A DNA stretch of 14,577 nucleotides from Bacteroidota bacterium (GCA_023420435.1 JAEZWE010000238.1:1-14577); one strand, 5' to 3'; positions 1 to 7,122 are shown, counted from the first letter of the stretch. Notes: a model not told the origin generated them from the letters alone. Numbers and translations are program-made.

Positions 1-26
1 AAAAGGAGTTTTTTCATGAAGTTTTG

Positions 27-878
27 CTACTTTTTAATAAACCTTAAAACGGCAAATTCATTATTTCTTTCTATAATTTTTACATTGTAAATCCCTGTAT
101 TTAAATGACTAACATCGATTTCATTTAATTTCAAATCAGCTGATTTTATTAATTTTCCTGAAGAATCTAAGATCTCATATTTTACAAAATTTCGGTCACT
201 TTCAAACTTTAAAATAGCAGAAACAGGATTTGGAAACACTTTTACAACCACATTTTTTTTGAATGCATCTGAAACGGATAACAAACACGAAGGTGGATTG
301 GTAATATGTCCGGTAGAATAATCATAAAAAACATTGGTATTTGTTAAAAATGATCCGGTACTTTGACCAATTGGTGGAGGAGCAGGAGCACAATTATTAA
401 AATCAAACCAACCTTCAACAAAATTAGCTGGAATTTTTTTCCAACCATCACAAGCATTTTGCATTTGCGGTCCTGGTCCCAAATGATCTACCATAGTTCT
501 TGGCTTCACACTATTCATATTAGAACAAGAGTTTGTCCAATTGGTTGGTGGCTTGAAAAATAATATTGGTGCTGGAAAACTACCGATATAATAAGTCATT
601 TCTTCAATGGGTGAAGTGTTTGAATTCAATACGTAAAACGCTTTAAATGTTGTCGTTGTACTGATGGGAACATTTATAGGAGCTTGTCCTGAAGTGGATG
701 TTAACGTGGGAGTTTGACCATTCGTAGTATAATAAACTGTTCCGGAATTTATGCCATCAGAAGTAATGGTTACTGTTATTGGGGTTTGAGAAAATCCCTC
801 ATAAGGAGCAAACATCGTTTGTTGAGAAAACAAAACACCGTTAAAAAGTAAAATTCCAAAAAATAAAATTTTTTTCAT
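27..878 (-). CDS. T9SS-secreted protein with chitobiase-type C-terminal domain and possible starch-binding module
   Basis: 283 residues. Residues 1-19 form a Sec signal peptide (MKK followed by a hydrophobic stretch ending LFSQ). Residues about 20-95 resemble the chitobiase/beta-hexosaminidase C-terminal fold (CHB_HEX_C_1), with the typical YYTTNGQTPT core. Residues about 100-190 begin ILFFKPPTNW and contain GPGPQM, GWKKI and DFNN, a pattern like family 25/26 starch-binding modules; this is inference from a loose pattern. Residues 210-283 are a T9SS type A sorting domain (KVFPNP, YEILDSSGK, LNTGIYNVKI, FIKK end), so the protein should cross the outer membrane by T9SS and be anchored or released there. 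No catalytic domain is seen, so it is more likely a binding protein than an enzyme. It lies 37 bp downstream of the XRE gene on the same strand and may share its transcript. Domain calls are confident for the ends and weak for the middle. Confidence 0.85.
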   Translation of the reverse strand: MKKILFFGILLFNGVLFSQQTMFAPYEGFSQTPITVTITSDGINSGTVYYTTNGQTPTLTSTSGQAPINVPISTTTTFKAFYVLNSNTSPIEEMTYYIGSFPAPILFFKPPTNWTNSCSNMNSVKPRTMVDHLGPGPQMQNACDGWKKIPANFVEGWFDFNNCAPAPPPIGQSTGSFLTNTNVFYDYSTGHITNPPSCLLSVSDAFKKNVVVKVFPNPVSAILKFESDRNFVKYEILDSSGKLIKSADLKLNEIDVSHLNTGIYNVKIIERNNEFAVLRFIKK

Positions 879-901
879 AGCGTGTTTTTTATGACTTTGT
901 T

Positions 902-909
902 AAAGTTAC
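902..909 (-). promoter_or_regulatory. Weak -7-like box upstream of the 27-878 gene
   Basis: Read on the minus strand the sequence is TAACTTTA, one base off the Bacteroidota -7 consensus TAnnTTTG, 23 bp before the ATG. No clear -33 TTG is seen. The gene may instead be read through from the XRE gene. Confidence 0.3.
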
Positions 910-915
910 AAAAAA

Positions 916-1440
916 TCAAAGCTCATAACTTTCAAATTTTCCGCTTTCAAAAAATAAAACCACTCTTTTTATTTTATCTTTCTGATATTCAGTATTTTCT
1001 GATCTTGCTTTAGCTTCCTGAGCTTCTAATTGCTGAGAATCGGATAAAATTTCTGAATTTAACTTGGAGGCGGATTTATGGGATTCTCGCAGAACTTTCT
1101 TTTGAACTTTATCTTCACTTTCAGTAATTCCGAAATTTTCATCGTCAATTAAAGAAAATAAATCGGGCAGGGAAGTAGTTTTGGGTTTTTCCTCTGTTTT
1201 CACAATTTCTGGCTCAATTTCTTTTGTTTCCAGCATTTCACCATCTCCTTTGATCAACCAATCCCACTGAAATTCAGGAAAACGGTCTTTTACTTTAACC
1301 AAAAAATCTAATGAAGGTTTATTTCGCCCTGAAGTAATATGTGAAATGGAAGAACGTTGTACTTCCACTTCATCTGCAAATTCTGATGAGGTAAATCCAG
1401 AGTATTCTATAATTTTTGAAATTCTTTCGTTGAGATTCAT
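916..1440 (-). CDS. XRE-family helix-turn-helix transcriptional regulator
   Basis: 174 residues. Residues about 5-65 are a Cro/cI-type helix-turn-helix: RISKIIEYSG, then FADEVEVQRSSISHITSGRNKPS, broken by the recognition helix around residues 28-38, and the trailing WDWLIKGDGEML that is typical of Bacteroidetes XRE proteins. Residues 70-174 are acidic, then polar and probably helical (KSASKLNSEILSDSQQLEAQ), with no LexA/S24 peptidase motif, so this is not a self-cleaving phage repressor. DNA binding is confident; ligand and targets are unknown. The promoter region carries two copies of a 16-bp inverted-repeat-like motif, one overlapping its -7 box, which suggests autorepression. Further copies flank the TerC gene next door. 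The strong hairpin at 1537-1570 separates it from the TerC transcript. Confidence 0.88.
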   Translation of the reverse strand: MNLNERISKIIEYSGFTSSEFADEVEVQRSSISHITSGRNKPSLDFLVKVKDRFPEFQWDWLIKGDGEMLETKEIEPEIVKTEEKPKTTSLPDLFSLIDDENFGITESEDKVQKKVLRESHKSASKLNSEILSDSQQLEAQEAKARSENTEYQKDKIKRVVLFFESGKFESYEL

Positions 1441-1454
1441 ACTAAAGTGAATAA

Positions 1455-1497
1455 ATTTACAATTACAAATGTAATATTATTATTTACATTTATAAAA
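1455..1497. promoter_or_regulatory. Probable operator of the XRE regulator (two motif copies)
   Basis: Two copies of the motif ATTTAC-N4-RTAAAW lie at 1455-1470 (ATTTACAATTACAAAT, one mismatch) and 1482-1497 (ATTTACATTTATAAAA), 27 bp apart. Between and across them is the inverted repeat AAATGTAA-N9-TTACATTT at 1467-1491. They cover the -7 box of the adjacent repressor gene. Binding by the neighbouring XRE protein is inferred, not shown. Confidence 0.5.
1466..1473 (-). promoter_or_regulatory. -7 promoter box of the XRE regulator gene
   Basis: Minus-strand TACATTTG matches TAnnTTTG exactly, 25 bp upstream of the ATG at 1440. It overlaps one half of the inverted repeat AAATGTAA (1467-1474) / TTACATTT (1484-1491). 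A repressor bound there would block the sigma contact, which fits autoregulation. Confidence 0.6.
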
Positions 1498-1527
1498 CAC
1501 AAAAGTAAACAGAATGGGATGAACTGA

Positions 1528-1543
1528 ATTTACAAAAATAAAA
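1528..1543. repeat. Motif copy ATTTAC-N4-ATAAAA
   Basis: ATTTACAAAAATAAAA lies between the XRE start and the TerC end and partly overlaps the outer stem of the terminator at 1537-1570. It is one of six same-orientation copies in 1455-2982. Confidence 0.4.
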
Positions 1544-1570
1544 CCAACACTATAAAGTATTGGTTTTATT
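1537..1570 (-). terminator. Intrinsic terminator after the TerC gene
   Basis: An 11-bp perfect outer stem (AATAAAACCAA 1537-1547 with TTGGTTTTATT 1560-1570), one internal mismatch, three more pairs and a 4-nt loop. On the minus strand it is followed by TTTTTG. It ends 19 bp past the TerC stop and insulates the XRE gene from TerC read-through. Confidence 0.75.
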
Positions 1571-1581
1571 ATATTTAATTG

Positions 1582-1598
1582 ATTTACAATTATAAATT
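1582..1598. repeat. 17-bp repeat, copy 1, overlapping the TerC stop codon
   Basis: ATTTACAATTATAAATT is identical to 2733-2749. It also matches the putative operator motif ATTTAC-N4-RTAAAW. This copy contains the TAA stop of the TerC gene (1590-1592), so it is partly coding. Confidence 0.6.
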
Positions 1599-2687
1599 TC
1601 TGTGTAAATGATCATCATTTTCAGGATCATATTTTAGTTTTCTTTCCTTTTTCTTTTCAGGGAAAATCAACGAAGCAAGAATACTAATTCCCAAAATGGA
1701 AAGGATAATGAGTAAAGAATGCGTAGTTTCAAAACCCCAATCTTCCAGTTGATGATGCAGTAACATTTTGAACCCGATAAAGGTTAAAAGTACGGACAAT
1801 CCAATTTTCAAAAATCTGAATTTATCGATAATTCCCGCCAACATAAAGAACATGGAACGCAATCCAATAATGGCAAAAATATTAGAGAAAAAGACAATGT
1901 AAGGATCTTTGGTAACCGAGAAAATAGCAGGAATACTATCTACCGCAAATATTAAATCGGTTGCTTCAATAATTAATAAAACCAGAAAAAGCGGCGTCAT
2001 TTTCTTTACGCCATCTATCGTAACCCAAAATTTATTTCCTACAAAATGGTTATGAACTTTAAAAAATTTATTGGCAAATTTTACCACAGGATGTTTCTGC
2101 GTATCAATTTCTTCATCTTTATCTTTTTCCAGAAACATTTTAACACCGGTTATCACAAGAAAAGCTCCAAAAACATACATAATCCAGCTAAACTTAGCTA
2201 TTAGAGCTGCGCCAACAAATATGAATATAAATCGCATCACAATTGCGCCTAAAATCCCCCAGAAAAGCACTCGATGATAATTCCGCTGTTCTACTCCAAA
2301 TGCGGAAAAAATAAGGATCATAACGAAGATATTGTCCACAGAAAGTGCGTATTCTACAATATAACCGGTAAGATATTCTAAACCTAGATTTTGATTGTAC
2401 AAGTCAATAGAATGTTCTAAATCGTTAGGGATTATTTGAACGGGATGTTGATGTTTTGTAATAATGGTTTGCAATTTTTCGATAGAATCAATTCCGTGGA
2501 GTAGGTGTCCATATTCCAACAGAACAAAATAAAATCCCATCGATAAAGCCACCACAAAAAAGCTCATTAATCCGGCTTTTTTCATGGAAACAACGCCGCC
2601 TGATTTTCTTCCAAGACTCAAATCAATGGCCAGAATAATCATAATAAAAACTAAAAATCCTAATAAAAAAATGGTTTCGTTACTCAT
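1590..2687 (-). CDS. TerC/Alx-family integral membrane metal-homeostasis protein
   Basis: 365 residues, mostly hydrophobic helices, a polytopic inner-membrane protein. The family signature is clear: the acidic pair in EYALSVDNIF (E112, D118) and the matching second set in IIEATDLIFAVDSIPAIF (E241, D244, D250), as in TerC and E. coli Alx. Alx-type members are linked to manganese export and metallation of exported proteins; tellurite resistance should not be assumed. A longer loop at residues about 61-108 between the second and third helices carries several histidines (HLLHG, HQHP), and the C-terminus is charged and ends HLHRNL; both could bind metal, which is inference. No yybP-ykoY-like leader is apparent, as only about 10 nt separate the likely transcription start from the ATG. 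It is flanked by identical 17-bp repeats. Confidence 0.92.
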   Translation of the reverse strand: MSNETIFLLGFLVFIMIILAIDLSLGRKSGGVVSMKKAGLMSFFVVALSMGFYFVLLEYGHLLHGIDSIEKLQTIITKHQHPVQIIPNDLEHSIDLYNQNLGLEYLTGYIVEYALSVDNIFVMILIFSAFGVEQRNYHRVLFWGILGAIVMRFIFIFVGAALIAKFSWIMYVFGAFLVITGVKMFLEKDKDEEIDTQKHPVVKFANKFFKVHNHFVGNKFWVTIDGVKKMTPLFLVLLIIEATDLIFAVDSIPAIFSVTKDPYIVFFSNIFAIIGLRSMFFMLAGIIDKFRFLKIGLSVLLTFIGFKMLLHHQLEDWGFETTHSLLIILSILGISILASLIFPEKKKERKLKYDPENDDHLHRNL

Positions 2688-2701
2688 ATAAAAAATAAAA
2701 G

Positions 2702-2709
2702 CAAAGATA
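2702..2709 (-). promoter_or_regulatory. -7 promoter box of the TerC gene
   Basis: Minus-strand TATCTTTG matches TAnnTTTG exactly, 14 bp before the ATG at 2687, implying a very short leader. The motif copy at 2733-2748 sits about 24 bp upstream, roughly where the -33 element would lie. Confidence 0.65.
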
Positions 2710-2732
2710 TTGTTTTGAGTTGTTTTAAGAAA

Positions 2733-2749
2733 ATTTACAATTATAAATT
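2733..2749. repeat. 17-bp repeat, copy 2, upstream of the TerC promoter
   Basis: Identical to 1582-1598. The arms ATTTAC / ATAAAT with a 4-nt spacer form a near-palindrome. The position just upstream of the TerC -7 box would suit a repressor or activator site. Confidence 0.6.
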
Positions 2750-2966
2750 AACGAAGGATTTCATAGTTTTCCACATTTGAAATGTTTAAAAAAGTTGTCT
2801 ATAAATGGGTGAAAATAGAAGTTTTTCAACTTAAAGTAAATCTAAACTTTAACTTTATTTGTATTTTATAATTATTTCATTTATAATTAATTGTAAAATT
2901 TAATTATTAATTATTCAATCCACAATTTTATCAACAGACAAACTGACATTTAGAGGTGTTTAATGA

Positions 2967-2982
2967 ATTTACAAAAGTAAAT
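2967..2982. promoter_or_regulatory. Perfect 6-4-6 inverted repeat, possible operator
   Basis: ATTTAC-AAAA-GTAAAT is the most symmetric copy of the local motif. It lies about 26 bp upstream of the -7 box of the M14 gene, so it could regulate that gene. Binding by the XRE protein is inference. Confidence 0.45.
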
Positions 2983-3007
2983 ACTGCGCTAATCAAAAGA
3001 AAAAACT

Positions 3008-3015
3008 TATTTTTG
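3008..3015 (+). promoter_or_regulatory. -7 promoter box of the M14 peptidase gene
   Basis: TATTTTTG matches TAnnTTTG exactly, 20 bp before the ATG at 3036. Confidence 0.6.
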
Positions 3016-3035
3016 AGAATTGTAAATTTTTAAAA

Positions 3036-4142
3036 ATGTCAGAGAAATTTCATTATTTCAAAAATCCTAATTTCCCAAACCGTTATATTTCACCCAAAGT
3101 CCTAGAAAATTTTTTACAGACGAATCTCAGCGATTACATTTCACAAATTGGAACCTCCTATCTTGAAAAACCAATCTATATGTTATCTATTGGCAGTGGT
3201 GAAACGAGAGTTTTGGCTTGGTCGCAAATGCATGGAAATGAGAGCAATGCAACACATGCCATGTTGGATTTGTTAATCAGTTTAGAAAAACAAGAAGGGT
3301 TAAAAGAAGAATTATTTTCAAAAATTTCATTGGATTTTATTTTTATGCTCAATCCTGATGGTTCTGAAAAATGGACCAGAAGAAATGCTTTGGACATCGA
3401 TCTGAATCGTGATTATCTGAAACTTTCCAGTAAAGAATTTCCAATTCTCAAAAAAATGGCTGAAAATGGAAAATATGATTTTGCATTAAATCTTCACGAA
3501 CAAAGAACGATTTTTACTACAGACGGCGAAAATCCGGCGACTTTATCTTTCCTTGCTCCTGCTGAAAATATTGAGAGAGAAGTAACCGAAACCCGCAAAA
3601 AAGCCATGGCGATTATTTCCAAAATTGTAGAAAAAGTAGAACCTTTGATTCCCAACCAAATTTCGAGATACAACGATGAATTTTATCCCACTTCAACAGG
3701 TGATAATTTTACCAAAATGGGACTTTCCACTATTTTATTTGAAGGAGGACATTTTCCGGACGATTATTTTAGAGTTGAAACAAGAAAATTCTATACAATA
3801 GCACTTTATGAGGGATTAAAAGCCATTGCAGAACTCAAAAATTCCACAGAAAATTGGGAAAATTATTTCAAAATTCCCGAAAATATAGAATCACATTATG
3901 ATGTGATCTACAGAAATGTAAAACTAAATACCAATTTTGAATGTGTTTTGGATATCGCTGTTCAGTACAAGGAAGAAATTAAAGAAGGAGACGACGAAAT
4001 TTCTTTTGTTCCTATAGTAATGGAAGTTGGCGATTGTGGCAAAAAAAAGGGCTGGAAAGAATTAGACTGTACCGGGAGATTTTTTGACTCGGAATGTAAA
4101 TTTCCAAAATTGGATGCCCCTCAGAATTTTGAAATTATTTAA
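3036..4142 (+). CDS. M14-family zinc carboxypeptidase
   Basis: 368 residues. The M14 metal and catalytic residues are all visible: HGNE gives H66 and E69, DLNRDY gives the substrate-binding N124 and R125, NLHEQ gives the third zinc ligand H154, and ILFEGG gives the catalytic base E236. It should remove C-terminal residues from peptides. There is no signal peptide or sorting domain, so it is probably cytoplasmic, for example acting on imported or cell-wall peptides. Residues about 285-368 form a separate C-terminal region of unknown function containing a GDCGKKKGW turn and several cysteines. An amino acid permease follows 47 bp downstream with its own promoter, and together they would suit peptide use. 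Family assignment is firm; substrate is unknown. Confidence 0.9.
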   Translation: MSEKFHYFKNPNFPNRYISPKVLENFLQTNLSDYISQIGTSYLEKPIYMLSIGSGETRVLAWSQMHGNESNATHAMLDLLISLEKQEGLKEELFSKISLDFIFMLNPDGSEKWTRRNALDIDLNRDYLKLSSKEFPILKKMAENGKYDFALNLHEQRTIFTTDGENPATLSFLAPAENIEREVTETRKKAMAIISKIVEKVEPLIPNQISRYNDEFYPTSTGDNFTKMGLSTILFEGGHFPDDYFRVETRKFYTIALYEGLKAIAELKNSTENWENYFKIPENIESHYDVIYRNVKLNTNFECVLDIAVQYKEEIKEGDDEISFVPIVMEVGDCGKKKGWKELDCTGRFFDSECKFPKLDAPQNFEII

Positions 4143-4162
4143 ACTTCACTTTATTTTTTCTC

Positions 4163-4170
4163 TATATTTG
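4163..4170 (+). promoter_or_regulatory. -7 promoter box of the permease gene
   Basis: TATATTTG matches TAnnTTTG exactly, 19 bp before the ATG at 4190 and 20 bp after the M14 stop, so the permease can be transcribed independently. Confidence 0.55.
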
Positions 4171-4189
4171 GTTAACGATTAAAAAATCT

Positions 4190-5602
4190 ATGGAAAAAAA
4201 ACTAAAACTTTGGGACGCTATCATGCTTGTTATGGGTTCTATGATTGGAAGCGGAATTTTTATTGTAAGTTCCGATATGATGCGGAATTTGGGTTCCGGA
4301 TTTTGGCTGATTGTAGTTTGGATAATTACCGGAATTATGACCGTTGCAGCAGCAATTTCCTACGGCGAACTTTCAGCCATGTTTCCAAAAGCTGGCGGAC
4401 AATATACTTACATAAAAGAAATCTTCGGAAAATTAACCGGTTTTCTTTACGGTTGGGGTTTATTTTCTGTCATTCAAACCGGAACAATTGCTGCAGTCGC
4501 TATGGCTTTTGGAAAATTTACTGCTTATTTGGTTCCTGCACTGAATGATGCAGCTCCTATTTTCCAAAGTGGAGAATTTAAAATAACCTGGATCCAGATT
4601 CTTTCTATTTTCGTGATTTTAATTTTAACCTACATCAATACCAAAGGAATCCAAAGTGGTAAAATTGTTCAAGATATTTTTACTGTTTCCAAAGTGGCTG
4701 CCATTTTGGGAATTATTGCATTGGGTTTTATTTTGGTGAAGAATTCTTTTTGGAATGCCAATTTCAGTTTGGGTTGGGATGCTTTTAATAATTTAGAAAA
4801 AGATACTTCCGGCGAATTTTTAAAAACCGGTTGGAAAGAAATTTCCGGAATGACATTAATGGGAGGAATTGCCGCCGCAATGGTAGGTTCTGTATTTTCA
4901 AGTGTGGCTTGGGAAAACGTAACCTTCATTTCCGGAGAAATTGAAAATCCGAAGAAAAACGTTGTTAAATCCATGATTATAGGGACATCTTTGGTGATGC
5001 TTTTATATATTTTGGTGAATTTTGTTTATTTGAATGCTTTAGACCGGGACGCAATTGCTTTTGCGGCCAATGATAGAGTAGCTGTAGCGGCTTCACAAAA
5101 TATTTTTGGAAGTATAGGAACCATCATTATTGCTTTATTGGTTATGGTTTCCACTTTTGGATGCAACAACGGACTTATTTTGGCTGGAGCTCGGGTTTTT
5201 CAAACCATGGCAAAAGACGGAATGTTTTTTAAATCCGCCATTAAAAATAATAAAAATGATGTTCCGGAAAATTCTTTGTGGATGCAAGGAATTTGGGCTT
5301 CCATCCTTTGTCTTAGCGGACAATACGGAAATCTTTTAGACATGATTTCTTTTGTCATCGTACTTTTTTATATGATTACCGTTTTTGGAGTTATCTATTT
5401 AAGAATTAAAAAACCGGAATTGGAAAGACCGTACAAAACTTGGTTATATCCCATTACACCAATTGTTTATTTACTAATCGGAACTGCTTTTTGTGCTTTA
5501 TTATTAATTTATAAACAACAATACACTTGGCCCGGATTATTGTTGGTTTTAATTGGACTTCCTATTTATTGGTTCATCAACAGAAAGAAACAAATCATTT
5601 AG
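4190..5602 (+). CDS. APC-superfamily amino acid permease
   Basis: 470 residues with about 12 hydrophobic segments. The first helix carries GSMIGSGIF (residues 16-24), the unwound substrate-binding motif of the APC superfamily, and helix 2-3 holds SYGELSAMFPKAGGQYTY, the conserved region of amino acid/polyamine/organocation carriers. Helix 6 has SVAWENVTFISGEIENPKKN, typical of the LAT (L-type amino acid transporter) subgroup. The predicted role is uptake or exchange of amino acids at the inner membrane; which ones cannot be told. The gene is followed by a good intrinsic terminator, so the transcript ends here. Confidence 0.92.
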   Translation: MEKKLKLWDAIMLVMGSMIGSGIFIVSSDMMRNLGSGFWLIVVWIITGIMTVAAAISYGELSAMFPKAGGQYTYIKEIFGKLTGFLYGWGLFSVIQTGTIAAVAMAFGKFTAYLVPALNDAAPIFQSGEFKITWIQILSIFVILILTYINTKGIQSGKIVQDIFTVSKVAAILGIIALGFILVKNSFWNANFSLGWDAFNNLEKDTSGEFLKTGWKEISGMTLMGGIAAAMVGSVFSSVAWENVTFISGEIENPKKNVVKSMIIGTSLVMLLYILVNFVYLNALDRDAIAFAANDRVAVAASQNIFGSIGTIIIALLVMVSTFGCNNGLILAGARVFQTMAKDGMFFKSAIKNNKNDVPENSLWMQGIWASILCLSGQYGNLLDMISFVIVLFYMITVFGVIYLRIKKPELERPYKTWLYPITPIVYLLIGTAFCALLLIYKQQYTWPGLLLVLIGLPIYWFINRKKQII

Positions 5603-5610
5603 CAAAACAG

Positions 5611-5641
5611 AAAATTCCGTGAAAATTCCGGAATTTTTTTT
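5611..5641 (+). terminator. Intrinsic terminator of the permease gene
   Basis: Stem AAAATTCCG (5611-5619) pairs with CGGAATTTT (5629-5637) around a 9-nt loop, followed by a run of T. It starts 8 bp after the permease stop and ends before the NlpC/P60 promoter. Confidence 0.75.
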
Positions 5642-5659
5642 GTTTTTAAAATCAATTTT

Positions 5660-5667
5660 TATCTTTG
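5660..5667 (+). promoter_or_regulatory. -7 promoter box of the NlpC/P60 gene
   Basis: TATCTTTG matches TAnnTTTG exactly, 15 bp before the ATG at 5683. An upstream in-frame TTG at 5665 is part of this box and so cannot be the translation start. Confidence 0.65.
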
Positions 5668-5682
5668 GTAAAAAGTAGAAAA

Positions 5683-6222
5683 ATGAAGAAGCTCGTTGTT
5701 TTATTGGGATTTTTGTTTCTTCTTATATCCTGTGGAACATCTAAAACACCGGTAAAAAGAAATAATCCTTATTCAAAGTCGGTTACAAAAGCAGAGGAAC
5801 TAAGAAATCTGAATTCTAATTTTTCCGGCAACAATTCCCAAAAAGTAAAATCACTTTTAAAGGATGCTGAAAAATATTTAGGAGCACCTTATAAATATGC
5901 GGGAAACACTTCTTCAGGATTTGATTGTTCAGGGTTGGTTTGCAAAGTTTTCGATGAAAATGATGAAAAACTTCCCCGTAGATCTTCAGATCAGGCTTTG
6001 CAGGGAAAGGAAATTTCGATAAAAGAAGCAAAACCCGGAGATTTGGTATTTTTTGCTACAGCAGGTGGAACTAAAGTTTCGCATGTGGGAATTATCCATA
6101 CTATCAGTCCAAATGGAGAAGTCACTTTTATACATTCTTCAACTTCAAAAGGCGTCATTATTTCCACATTAAATGAAAAATATTGGAACAAAGCCTATCT
6201 TTTTGTAAAAAGAGTCCTTTAA
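5683..6222 (+). CDS. NlpC/P60-family lipoprotein, peptidoglycan endopeptidase
   Basis: 179 residues from the ATG at 5683. This start was chosen because it gives a standard lipoprotein signal (MKKLVVLLGFLFLLISC) with lipobox LISC and lipidated C17; the longer frame starts in the promoter. Residues about 53-179 are an NlpC/P60 (C40) domain: catalytic C82 in FDCSG, H134 in SHVGI, and H151 in FIHSS as the third polar residue. Such enzymes cut between D-glutamate and diaminopimelate or the meso-DAP cross-link, as in E. coli MepS. The domain is close to MepS in size (single domain, no SH3 repeats). dapD, which makes the diaminopimelate precursor, is the next gene but has its own promoter. Cutting specificity is inferred from the family. 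Confidence 0.9.
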   Translation: MKKLVVLLGFLFLLISCGTSKTPVKRNNPYSKSVTKAEELRNLNSNFSGNNSQKVKSLLKDAEKYLGAPYKYAGNTSSGFDCSGLVCKVFDENDEKLPRRSSDQALQGKEISIKEAKPGDLVFFATAGGTKVSHVGIIHTISPNGEVTFIHSSTSKGVIISTLNEKYWNKAYLFVKRVL

Positions 6223-6259
6223 AAAACTAAATTTTTATTTTTTTGAAAAATTGTATTTG

Positions 6260-6267
6260 TACTTTTG
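6260..6267 (+). promoter_or_regulatory. -7 promoter box of dapD
   Basis: TACTTTTG matches TAnnTTTG exactly. The leader to the ATG at 6310 is about 36 nt and contains two tandem AAACTTT units (6270-6283), whose role, if any, is unknown. Confidence 0.55.
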
Positions 6268-6309
6268 CAAAACTTTAAACTTTAAACCTTGAATTTTAAA
6301 AATTAAATT

Positions 6310-7122
6310 ATGTCATTACAACAGACCATTGAGAATATTTGGGACAACAGAGATTTGCTACAGAATGAAGACAGTAAAGCTGCCATTCGTGAAGTAGTTT
6401 CAAAATTGGATTTAGGAGAATTAAGAGTTGCAGAACCTACAGAAAATGGTTGGATAGTAAATGAATGGATAAAAAAAGCAGTGGTCATGTATTTTCCGAT
6501 TCAAAAAATGGAAACCGTAGAAGTAGGTCCTTTTGAATTTCACGATAAAATTCCTTTGAAAAAAAATTATGCAGAAAAAGGAGTTCGTGTAGTTCCACAT
6601 GCTATTGCAAGACACGGAAGTTTTGTAGCTTCAGGCGTTATTATGATGCCTTCTTATGTAAATATTGGAGCGTATGTAGATTCCGGAACCATGGTCGATA
6701 CTTGGGCTACCGTTGGAAGTTGCGCACAAATTGGTAAAAATGTGCATTTAAGTGGCGGCGTTGGAATTGGCGGCGTTTTGGAACCTTTACAAGCTGCCCC
6801 TGTAATTATTGAAGATGATGTTTTTGTGGGGTCAAGATGTATCGTTGTGGAAGGAGTTCACGTAGAAAAAGAAGCAGTTTTGGGAGCTAATGTTGTTTTA
6901 ACAGGTTCTACCAAAATTATTGATGTTACTGGTGAAACTCCGGTAGAAATTAAAGGAAAAGTTCCTGCAAGATCGGTAGTAATTCCGGGTTCTTATACCA
7001 AAAAATTTCCTGCTGGTGAATTCCAGGTTCCTTGTGCATTAATTATCGGACAAAGAAAAGAATCCACAGATAAAAAAACTTCTCTTAATGATGCTTTAAG
7101 AGACAATAATGTGGCGGTTTAG
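6310..7122 (+). CDS. dapD: 2,3,4,5-tetrahydropyridine-2,6-dicarboxylate N-succinyltransferase
   Basis: 270 residues, the normal DapD length. It transfers succinyl from succinyl-CoA to tetrahydrodipicolinate in the lysine/diaminopimelate pathway. The N-terminal helical part (1-90) is followed by a left-handed parallel beta-helix of hexapeptide repeats (about 95-205; for example VNIGAYVDSGTMVDTWATVG, then CAQIGKNVHLSGGVGIGG), with the conserved GGVLEPLQAAPVIIEDD segment, and a C-terminal CoA-side region containing KGKVPARSVVIPGSY. The start ATG fits E. coli DapD (MQQLQ...IE..). The glycosyltransferase ATG begins 5 bp after its stop, so the two are very likely co-transcribed. The product feeds both lysine and peptidoglycan synthesis. 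Confidence 0.96.
   Translation: MSLQQTIENIWDNRDLLQNEDSKAAIREVVSKLDLGELRVAEPTENGWIVNEWIKKAVVMYFPIQKMETVEVGPFEFHDKIPLKKNYAEKGVRVVPHAIARHGSFVASGVIMMPSYVNIGAYVDSGTMVDTWATVGSCAQIGKNVHLSGGVGIGGVLEPLQAAPVIIEDDVFVGSRCIVVEGVHVEKEAVLGANVVLTGSTKIIDVTGETPVEIKGKVPARSVVIPGSYTKKFPAGEFQVPCALIIGQRKESTDKKTSLNDALRDNNVAV

Larger units (their letters stand above)
2688..3035. other. Divergent AT-rich intergenic region, candidate oriC
   Basis: 348 bp without a gene between divergent TerC and M14 genes. DnaA-box-like sequences: TTTTCCACA at 2767-2775, ATCCACA core at 2918-2924, TTATCAACA at 2928-2936 (the first and third one base off TTATCCACA), and a weaker TTTTCAACT at 2823-2831. Between them 2851-2917 is almost pure A/T and could be an unwinding element. 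The gap also holds both promoters, the repeat at 2733-2749 and the perfect inverted repeat at 2967-2982. Neighbouring genes point away on both sides. No dnaA, dnaN or gidA lies nearby, which is not unusual in this phylum but removes the usual support. Confidence 0.35.

Noticed and set aside
916..1440. XRE protein as a prophage repressor
   Set aside because: No S24 peptidase domain and no phage, integrase or attachment-site sequences nearby.
1590..2687. Tellurite resistance operon
   Set aside because: Only a TerC-family protein is present; no terA, terB, terD, terE or terZ neighbours.
3176..3397. Minus-strand ORF inside the M14 gene
   Set aside because: Lies antisense within a gene with complete catalytic motifs; no recognisable protein features.
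4210..5339. Alternative-frame and antisense ORFs inside the permease gene
   Set aside because: They are shadows of a full-length APC permease and resemble no protein family.
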